Positions 57,146-64,000 of a stretch of 64,000 bases of DNA are shown piece by piece (within the stretch, counting starts at the first letter, position 1; every line of letters begins with the position of its first letter). Source of the DNA: Mycobacterium branderi (lineage in GTDB: Bacteria > Actinomycetota > Actinomycetes > Mycobacteriales > Mycobacteriaceae); the NCBI RefSeq assembly GCF_010728725.1, contig NZ_AP022606.1, forward strand, positions 2,108,001 to 2,172,000. Reading direction: 5' to 3'. The notes beneath the pieces are model-generated. The model saw nothing but the letters and a program-made list of their open reading frames with translations. It had not been told where the DNA came from and searched no databases. Made by a program: the position numbers and the translations under genes.

Positions 57146-57316
57146 TTAGCGACCACCATCACGGGATCGTCGGATACAAGCTGGCTGCTTCGCCGCTATG
57201 CGGCGCCGCATTGCCCACACACCGCTCCAGGCGGCCTCCCGGAAGGTCGGCAGGAGTAGCTGTTTGTGCGGCTTAGTCGTGACCGCGGCTGCCGTCCAGG
57301 CCCCAAGAGCTTCCAT
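57146..57316 (-). CDS. Small ORF upstream of the excisionase gene
   Basis: A 56-residue frame from ATG at 57316 (MEALGAWTAAAVTTKPHKQL, later WAMRRRIAAKQPACIRRSRDGGR), basic at its C-terminus. No ribosome site is obvious. It ends 27 bases before the excisionase gene on the same strand. I recognise no family; it may be a real small element gene or chance. The rest of 57317-57550 holds nothing that I can identify. Confidence 0.35.
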   Translation of the reverse strand: MEALGAWTAAAVTTKPHKQLLLPTFREAAWSGVWAMRRRIAAKQPACIRRSRDGGR

Positions 57317-57550
57317 ACCAGGAGCTTAAAACCAGTGACAGACTAATGCGACGGCCAGGGAGAATAAATCAATAGCCCTCTGCGAAGACGGCACATGGTG
57401 GAACGACTGACGGCGTCCTTATTCACGGTATTTCACGCCCGAGAATTGAACGGGAAATGGGGTCCATCTGGTTACGCCGCGTAAGCCGTTGTCGGAGAGT
57501 GGAATTCATTACGCGGTTTCCCACCACGGCCAAGCGCCTACTATTGGAGC

Positions 57551-57976
57551 ATGCCGCAGCGATCGCAATCCGGAGGTGACTGCTCGGCGGAGGTTGGCCG
57601 CTATTGCAACGTCGTCGACATCGCTAGGGCGATGCTGCGTCACCCCGGCGACGACCGATACCGGATGCGAGCGTTTTATGAGCTGATCCGCGCCGCCGCT
57701 GACTTGGGCGAGGCCGCAATGCAGCTCATCGCCGTCGAGCCGCCATTGGTCGGTGATCCCAGATTTGATGCCTTACTGGCCGCCGCAGCGGAATACATTG
57801 CCCAGCGTCTGGGACAGCTTATCCCGGCATGGTCACAGAAGCCGTGCCGGTTTCTCGAAACGCAGTGGTGGGTCTCGGATCTGCCGTCTGGGCGCGCTTA
57901 TGCGAGCAGCGGAACGCGCCCGGCGTTCAAACGCCGCGGCATCTGGATAGACGAACACGACCTATCTACCGTGTGA
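57551..57976 (+). CDS. Hypothetical protein of the integrated element
   Basis: A 141-residue protein beginning MPQRSQSGGDCSAEVGRYCN, with helical middle (MRAFYELIRAAADLGEAAMQLIAV, FDALLAAAAEYIAQRLGQLI) and a C-terminal WWVSDLPSGRAY section. I do not recognise it. It is the only plus-strand gene of the element seen here and lies between the excisionase unit and the relaxase, with ordinary codon use. Confidence 0.55.
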   Translation: MPQRSQSGGDCSAEVGRYCNVVDIARAMLRHPGDDRYRMRAFYELIRAAADLGEAAMQLIAVEPPLVGDPRFDALLAAAAEYIAQRLGQLIPAWSQKPCRFLETQWWVSDLPSGRAYASSGTRPAFKRRGIWIDEHDLSTV

Positions 57977-58120
57977 GGGCGGCACCGGCGGTGCTCCTCT
58001 GTCGGTGCGGATTCGAATCTGTTGGACGGGTGGCGATCGATGGCAGTTAACAGCTTTGAGGATGCCGCGGCAACTTCTCGGTCTAAGGTTCGCGATCTCA
58101 CAGGCCTGCCGTCGGGATTG

Positions 58121-61100
58121 TTAAAGGCCGATGCCGTCCTCGCGTCCACGGCCGCGTCGCCGGCCACGGTCGGCTATGGCGGTGGCGTCGAGTTGTGCGG
58201 CGGCTTCTGCGAGTTCGCGGAAGTGGTCGAGCAGCTGGCCGCGGCGCTCCAGGAGTTGGGTTGCTTCCGTGCGGCTCATGCTGGTTCCGCCGGTGGTGGC
58301 GAGGTGATGGTCGGCGCGCTCGATCGCGGTCTGAGGCCGTTGGCGGCTGGGTTCGGGTGTGCCGAGGTGTTGTGCCCAGGGCAGGTGGGTGTTGAGTGCC
58401 GCAAGCAATGTGTGGGCGGGCTCCCGTGTGTCGGACGTGGTGATGAGTAGGAGTTTGGTGTTGGTGCGTGCGGCGTTTTCGGCGAGCCACTGCAGCAGCT
58501 CAGGCTGCAGCTGGTCGGCGTCGTCGACGACGACGAGGCTGCCGAGTGGAAGTTTCCAGCGCCCGGTTTCTAGGTTGTCGCGGGCGCTTTGGGCGGTGCT
58601 GGTGGTGTCGGCGTAGCGGTTGGCGCCAGCGTATTGGGTGGCTTCGGTGGTGGCAGGTAGGGCCAGGACGCGGTGGTTGTCGTGGTGGCCGGCGGCGGCG
58701 ATCGCGGCCAGCGCGGCGGGTTTGTCGGCGCCGGGATGTAGCTGCAGGCTGTGCACGGCTTGGTAGCTGCCGGTGATGGTGGTGACGGCCGCGCGACTGG
58801 TTTGGTCGAGGTGGGCGACGGTTTCGTCGGGGGTGGTGTAGCCGGCGGCCGCGGCGCGGGCGCGTCCGGCGGCGTCGATGAAGTCGATTTCCGCGCGCAG
58901 TTGGGGTAGTTCAGCGGCGAGATCGTAGTTGTGGGCGGGGTTTTCGGCGAAGGCGCGGGCGGCGATTGCTTCGGCGCGGGCCAGCTGGTTGTCGAGGTCG
59001 AGGGCTTCGGCGCGCGCGGCGGTGAGGGCTTCGGTGTCGGCGTTCAGCGCGGCGGCGCGCCGGTTGTGGATGTCGCGTTCGGTGACGATGTTGTCGACAC
59101 CGCCCGCGGCGCGGATCAACACGGTACGGGCGGTGTCGAGGCGGGTGCGGGCGGTTTGGACGGCGGTGTCGAAGCGGGGCGTTTGTTGAGCGATCTGGTC
59201 GCGGTGGTGTCGGTAGCGGGCGACGGCCGCGGTGTCGCCGCGCTGCGCGGCGGCGGTGATGGTGGCACCTAGTTGGTTGAGCAGCTGGTGGTGTAGTTCG
59301 GCGGCGTCTTCGGCCCGCACCCAATCGGTGTGGGCGTAAGCGAGAGCGTGGTGGTTGGGCCGCTGTTGGGTGTGGCGGCGCCGGAGTTCGGCCAGGTCAG
59401 CGGCGGCGGCTTGTTCGGCTGGCCCGCCGGGTCCGCCCAGGATGGCGTCTTGGAGTTGTTGGGCGCGCCCGCGGGCGGCGTCGCGGCGCGCCCTCAGGGC
59501 GGGGATGTCGATGTCGTCGCCGCGTTGGGTCGGGGTGGGCCGGTGCAGCGGAAGGTCGGCGAAGTCCAGGCCGCCGAGGTCCTCCTCGGCGAAGCCGTAC
59601 GGGTAGTCGTACGGGTCCGGCGGCGGTACCTGAAGGTCGCCGATGTCACCGCCGTCGGGGTCGGTGAACAGGTGCAGCTGTTCGTCGGGGGTGGGCTGGT
59701 CGGCGTATTCGGCGGGGTGCGGGATGTCGAGGTCGATGGTCTCGGCGTGGTGGGTGAGCAGCTCGACGCGGTAGGTGAGCAGGCGGGCGTATTCGTCGGG
59801 CCGCAAGGGTTGGGTGGCGGCGATGTCGCGCAGATGTTCGGTTGCGGCGGCCAGGATGTCGTGCGGTGGCCAGCCGCAGGCGGCGACTGCGGCCACCAGT
59901 CCGGGCCAGGCGGGGTCGGTGATGACGGCTTCGGCGATGCGGGTGCCGAGCAGGTGGTGCAGTTCGGCCGTCCACGGTGGGCGCAAGGTGGTGTCGGGGC
60001 GATCGAGCGTGGCCGGCGCGAGGGTGCCGGCGAGTCGCCACCACAGTGCTGCGGCGGGCATTTCGTCGGGCAGCGGGCCGTGTTGGGAGACCGCGGTGTT
60101 CAGCAGGCCGGCGACATCGGCGCCGGCGCGGGCGGCTTCGTCCAGATGGGCAGCGAGCCGTGGCCAGAACGGGTCGGTGGTGATGTGTTTGTCGAGTTGG
60201 TCGGCGAGGTTACGCCACCGCTGGGCGCTGGGGTGGGCGCGGGTAAGGGCGGCGTCGACGCGGGCGTGGATGGCGTGTTGGAGGGCGGCGGAGCGGTTGG
60301 CGTGTTGTTCGGGTCCGGTGAGTCGGGTGTCGGCCGGGTCGACGTTGTGGGCGGCGCGGAAGACCGCGATTTCGGCTAGCAGCGCCGGCCGTTGGCCGGC
60401 CAGGGGTCGCGCCCATGCGGGGGCGGTGGCGGGGGTCCATTCGCGGGCGATGTCGCGGACCTGGTCGGCCAGCTCGGACACGAGTTGGGCGCGCGCGCTC
60501 AGGTAGGTGCCCCAGCGTGGATCGTTGGCGAGTGGGTCGGGGATGGCGGCCAGCCAGCGCAAGGGTCCGACCTTTTCGGCGGCCGATCCGGGCGGGGGTT
60601 GCAGGCGCCAGTCGAGGACGGCGGCAGGGTCTTTGGCGTTGCCGAGCGGGGCGGCGGCCGCGTCGTACAGGGCCGCGATGGGGTCGTGTCCTTCGATAGC
60701 CAGCACGGCGAGGTTGCGCCGCAGAACGGGCCATGCTTCGGCGTCGGCGATGTCGGGGCGGATGGCGTTCGCGGCGGCGTCGATGCGGGCCATGGCGTTG
60801 GTGCCGGCGAGTTGTTCGGCGCCGGCGCTGAGTGCATCGGCGTACATGGCGGCGGCGCGATGCAGGCGGCTGAAGGGGTCGGCGTCGATGGCCGCGGCGG
60901 TGTGGGCCGAGATTTGTGCGCCGTCGCGGCGCAGGATGGCGGAGAGGATGTCGACGGCGGTGGGGGGATGGGTGGCTTTCGGGGAGACGATGCGGTGCGG
61001 GTCAGCTTCTGAGGTCGAAAAGTAGATGTGATTTTCGGTGCTGCCGCGGGTGGTGGCGACGTAAAGCTGTTGGCGGGTCAGCTGATCGGAGCCCACGATG

Positions 61101-63967
61101 TGACAGGTGCCTTCGATGCCACGCCCGCCGGCGGTCACACCTTGGGCGGTGTTGATGGTGCTGGCATAGCCCAACGTGGTGTGCGCGGCGACGTAGTCGG
61201 CGGGCAGCCGGATGAGAGTGTTGGTGTTTGGTCCGCGCAGCGGTGACACGCTCAGGGAACCGTCTTTGTTGACATCGCGAATGATCCAGCGGTGACCGTT
61301 TTTCACCCATGTGCCGCGCCCGGTTGCGCGCAGCCAGCGGGCGTTTTTGCGGGTGATGATCCAGTCCCCGGCCGAGGCCGCGAGCCCGTCTGCGAGGGTG
61401 ACCGTGGCCGCTGAGGCGGCCTGCGGGTTGGCGGTGAGCCGGTCGAGGCGGGCGCGTTCGTTGAGTTCGGCGACAAGCTCATTGGTAGGGGCGAGCAGGA
61501 TGGAGTCACGGCCGGCGGCCAGATCGGCTGCCCAGGCGTGGTAGGCCATGTCTTTGGAGACTGCGTCGGCGCCGACATGCACCCGCTGCTGGTCGACGTA
61601 AAAGGCGATGCCGGCCGGGTCTCCGGCGCGGATCGCCAGGCTGGCTGCGCCTTCGGCCTGACCGGTATCGGGGTGGGTGAAGCGCACCACGGTGCTCAGG
61701 GTGATGACGTCGTGGCGGTCGGCTAGGTCACGCAGGATCCCGCCAGCCGAGATCGAGGCGAGCTGCTGGTCGTCGCCGATGAGGCGCACACTGGCACCGC
61801 GCGCCAGCGCGTGGCCGATCACTTTGTCGAGGTCGAGAGTGGATGCCATGCCGGCTTCGTCGATGATCAGCAGAGTGTTCTGGTCGATGATGTCGAACCA
61901 TTTGCGGGCGGGATCATCGAGGCTGGCCGGTAGCCCGCTGCGCGGGTCGGCCAGCTGCACGAGCTTGGCGATGGTGTCTGTAGGTGCGGCCAGGTCGGCG
62001 GCGAGCACTTCGGCGGCGCTCGCGGTGGCGGCAAGCCCGATGACGGTGCCGCCGTTGTTACGCCACGCTTCGGCGAGCGGGGCCATGGCGGTTGTTTTTC
62101 CGGTGGCGGCCGGGGCGAGCGCGAGTTGAACGCGGGCGCCGGAGGTGGCCATTTCGCGGACGAGCGCGACTTGCCCATCATTGAGTTTGATGCCGTGTTT
62201 GGCGTGGTGGTCCAGCAGCGCGAGGCGAATGCTGGTGTCGTCGACGACGCGGCCGCCGCGCCGCCCGGCGGCGGCCAGGATACGGCGCTCAGCGGCCATG
62301 ATGTCGGCGCCGGTGTAAACGGTGGCATCGTGGCGGGTGTAGACGCTGGCGCCGCCGCGTCGGCGTAGCGCGGCGGGTTCGCCCATCTCGGTGTCGGCGT
62401 GTGAGGTCAAGGCGATGCTGTGATCGCCGAGCGCGGCGGACACGATGCGATCCACAACATCGGGTCCGCCGACGTGGTCGGTGTAGCGCAGCAGGCGTTG
62501 GGCCTCGGCACGCACATGGTTGATCTGCCAGTTCGCTCGGGTTTGGGAGACCGTGGCGATGACTTTGGCGGCCTGTTCGTACACCCACTTGTCGGTGATC
62601 GCAACCCGCTGCCGGTCGGCTTGTTGGGTGACTTCGGCGATCATCGCGGTCAGTTCACGCTGACCGCCGACAACCTCGATCGCTTCGCCACGCCACATGT
62701 GGCGCTGCTCAGCCAGAGAGCGTGGCTCGTGTTTGGCTTGCCGCGTATCCAGGGTGGCCCGCTGGGACAAGGCGACCATCTCGACGGCGGTGGGTTCGCG
62801 GCCGTGCTCGACTTGAAACTCCTTGGCCAACTGGCCCACTCGATGCTCGATCGCACTTCGCCGTGACGACCACCGCTCAAGGAGCCTTGTCGGTATTCCG
62901 ACAATTTCACGCACCGGCCGTTTGCCGGCTTTGGCGGCCACGGCGGCGAAGAGCACACCGACCTTCTCGATCAACAGGGCTTCGATGCGGGTGTTGTAGA
63001 ACTCCGAGGCCGCAACCTTGATCTTGTACAGCGGCTCACCGTCGAGGGCGAGCCAGCGGGGAATGCCATCGGGCCCAATGGCCAGTACTTTGTTGCTGAT
63101 CGCAACATGGGTGTGCAGGTTGGGGTCACCGGCGCGCGAGTCCCGGTGATCGAAGACCGCCGCGATCAACCCGGTGGTGTTGACCTGGGCGATGCCGTCG
63201 GCGCCCATCCGGGAAAAGCAAGCGTGTTCTTCAATGAAGGCAAGGGTTTCGGCGACGGCTTGATGGTGGCATTCCTCGATCTTGGTGGCGATCGAGCGCG
63301 GCGCGATGGCCCACAGCGCCGACACCGACTTGACCGGGGTGAATGTCAGGTCGTAGCCGGCAACCGCGGTGGTTTGCGAACGGATATGGCGGGCGATAAA
63401 CCCGGACAGTTCGCGCTCGTCGGCCGGTGCGCGACCGTGGGTTTCGGTGAACATGTCGCGCCCGACGGCGGTGCGGATGCGCGCGCGGACCTCGGGGTCC
63501 AGACTGGTGTTGCGCTCACGGCCCAACGTGGCGTTGTAATCACCGTAGGCGCCGCGCAACCGGCGGATGAACTCGTTTTCGGCGGCGTTGACGCGAAACG
63601 GCCGGCCCAGCCGGGCCGCGGCGATCGCACCGGCTTTGGCGACACCGAAGCCGGTCAGGTGCTTGGTGATTCGCTCGGCGTTGGGGTGCAGCCCTTCGCC
63701 GAACAGGGCTTTCATCTGCTCCTCGGTGACCTCGGAGCCCTGCCGAACCGACCACAGTTGGGCGATCAGCGGGTCGGACGGGTCGCGGGACACCGGGCGG
63801 CCGAGACCGGCCAGGCCGCGACCCATCCACCGGCCCGGGGTTTCACCTTTGGAGCTGTAGTAGTCGGCCAGGCCGGGACGGCCGCGGTGGCTGTCGTCAG
63901 CGGCGGCGACCTGCCGGATCAGGTAGACATACCCGTCCCCGGCGGTCAATTTGTGCAGACCCATCAC
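58121..63967 (-). CDS. MobF-family conjugative relaxase-helicase (TrwC/TraI type)
   Basis: A 1948-residue protein. The N-terminal relaxase domain has tandem tyrosines DYYSSKGETPGRW (Tyr36, Tyr37) for nicking and the metal triad in GDPNLHTHVAI (about 283). A RecD2/TraI-like helicase follows: Walker A PAATGKTTA (about 622), Walker B LLIIDEAGMAS (about 700). The last ~900 residues are Ala/Arg-rich with a degenerate ATPase-like segment (LVVVDDADQLQPELLQWL). It would nick oriT and unwind transferred DNA. The GTG at 63967 or ATG at 63964 is the start. Plus-strand frames over it are shadows. Confidence 0.93.
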   Translation of the reverse strand: MMGLHKLTAGDGYVYLIRQVAAADDSHRGRPGLADYYSSKGETPGRWMGRGLAGLGRPVSRDPSDPLIAQLWSVRQGSEVTEEQMKALFGEGLHPNAERITKHLTGFGVAKAGAIAAARLGRPFRVNAAENEFIRRLRGAYGDYNATLGRERNTSLDPEVRARIRTAVGRDMFTETHGRAPADERELSGFIARHIRSQTTAVAGYDLTFTPVKSVSALWAIAPRSIATKIEECHHQAVAETLAFIEEHACFSRMGADGIAQVNTTGLIAAVFDHRDSRAGDPNLHTHVAISNKVLAIGPDGIPRWLALDGEPLYKIKVAASEFYNTRIEALLIEKVGVLFAAVAAKAGKRPVREIVGIPTRLLERWSSRRSAIEHRVGQLAKEFQVEHGREPTAVEMVALSQRATLDTRQAKHEPRSLAEQRHMWRGEAIEVVGGQRELTAMIAEVTQQADRQRVAITDKWVYEQAAKVIATVSQTRANWQINHVRAEAQRLLRYTDHVGGPDVVDRIVSAALGDHSIALTSHADTEMGEPAALRRRGGASVYTRHDATVYTGADIMAAERRILAAAGRRGGRVVDDTSIRLALLDHHAKHGIKLNDGQVALVREMATSGARVQLALAPAATGKTTAMAPLAEAWRNNGGTVIGLAATASAAEVLAADLAAPTDTIAKLVQLADPRSGLPASLDDPARKWFDIIDQNTLLIIDEAGMASTLDLDKVIGHALARGASVRLIGDDQQLASISAGGILRDLADRHDVITLSTVVRFTHPDTGQAEGAASLAIRAGDPAGIAFYVDQQRVHVGADAVSKDMAYHAWAADLAAGRDSILLAPTNELVAELNERARLDRLTANPQAASAATVTLADGLAASAGDWIITRKNARWLRATGRGTWVKNGHRWIIRDVNKDGSLSVSPLRGPNTNTLIRLPADYVAAHTTLGYASTINTAQGVTAGGRGIEGTCHIVGSDQLTRQQLYVATTRGSTENHIYFSTSEADPHRIVSPKATHPPTAVDILSAILRRDGAQISAHTAAAIDADPFSRLHRAAAMYADALSAGAEQLAGTNAMARIDAAANAIRPDIADAEAWPVLRRNLAVLAIEGHDPIAALYDAAAAPLGNAKDPAAVLDWRLQPPPGSAAEKVGPLRWLAAIPDPLANDPRWGTYLSARAQLVSELADQVRDIAREWTPATAPAWARPLAGQRPALLAEIAVFRAAHNVDPADTRLTGPEQHANRSAALQHAIHARVDAALTRAHPSAQRWRNLADQLDKHITTDPFWPRLAAHLDEAARAGADVAGLLNTAVSQHGPLPDEMPAAALWWRLAGTLAPATLDRPDTTLRPPWTAELHHLLGTRIAEAVITDPAWPGLVAAVAACGWPPHDILAAATEHLRDIAATQPLRPDEYARLLTYRVELLTHHAETIDLDIPHPAEYADQPTPDEQLHLFTDPDGGDIGDLQVPPPDPYDYPYGFAEEDLGGLDFADLPLHRPTPTQRGDDIDIPALRARRDAARGRAQQLQDAILGGPGGPAEQAAAADLAELRRRHTQQRPNHHALAYAHTDWVRAEDAAELHHQLLNQLGATITAAAQRGDTAAVARYRHHRDQIAQQTPRFDTAVQTARTRLDTARTVLIRAAGGVDNIVTERDIHNRRAAALNADTEALTAARAEALDLDNQLARAEAIAARAFAENPAHNYDLAAELPQLRAEIDFIDAAGRARAAAAGYTTPDETVAHLDQTSRAAVTTITGSYQAVHSLQLHPGADKPAALAAIAAAGHHDNHRVLALPATTEATQYAGANRYADTTSTAQSARDNLETGRWKLPLGSLVVVDDADQLQPELLQWLAENAARTNTKLLLITTSDTREPAHTLLAALNTHLPWAQHLGTPEPSRQRPQTAIERADHHLATTGGTSMSRTEATQLLERRGQLLDHFRELAEAAAQLDATAIADRGRRRGRGREDGIGL

Positions 63968-64000
63968 CGCAAATCACCTGGGCCCGAAGCTATGGGCGGC

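Noticed and set aside
59330..60379. 349-codon Gly/Val-rich plus-strand frame in the relaxase region
   Set aside because: The repetitive Gly/Val/Ala content is the reverse-strand image of the relaxase; no ribosome site or domain.

Overview
This window is a mycobacterial chromosome segment. Gene content, the high GC and above all the gene order match the Rv0776c-Rv0831c stretch of Mycobacterium tuberculosis as I recall it: purB-cyp126-purC-ptrB-emrB, purSQ, encapsulin-DyP, pepC, purL, purF-purM, ygfZ-pabC, sseC-cysA-thiX-lmeA, glnR-mshD, phoT-phoU, LCP-dus-desA1, kmtR. The species is not M. tuberculosis: ptrB is one intact gene, a complete pstSCAB operon stands where H37Rv has only phoT, and several local blocks differ. 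A non-tuberculous Mycobacterium is the best guess; the species cannot be read from the sequence.

Layout. 1-31 kb carries seven purine biosynthesis genes (purB, purC, purS, purQ, purL, purF, purM) dispersed among membrane, redox and regulatory genes. Between purQ and the encapsulin operon (16.1-17.4 kb) lies an accessory patch: a two-gene AbiEii-type nucleotidyltransferase module and a decayed TetR gene. 17.4-19.2 kb is an encapsulin shell with its DyP peroxidase cargo. 30.5-34 kb holds ygfZ, pabC, a short structured non-protein unit with an extended Shine-Dalgarno sequence, and a nitrobindin operon. 34-37 kb is a sulfur operon (DUF4395, rhodanese, SseC) headed by a leaderless polycysteine mini-gene, then thiX and lmeA. 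37-45 kb is glnR-mshD, a dead IS110/IS1111-type element, the pstSCAB phosphate transporter and phoU. 45-53 kb is LCP, dus, desA1, TetR/MpaB-like, KmtR with a histidine-rich partner, a deaminase and a methyltransferase.

55.1-55.6 kb is a tRNA cluster (Lys on minus; Glu, Asp and Phe on plus). From the 3' end of tRNA-Phe to the window edge lies an integrated element: tyrosine integrase, small excisionase-like protein, two unknown small genes and a 1948-residue MobF (TrwC/TraI-type) relaxase-helicase. Its far end is outside the window.

Points of most interest: the structured unit between pabC and the nitrobindin gene, the tandem 16-bp palindromes in the ygfZ/pabC promoter region, the Pho-box-like repeat separated from pstS by the dead insertion sequence, the leaderless polycysteine mini-gene, the KmtR-linked histidine-rich peptide, and the tRNA-Phe-linked mobilisable element.
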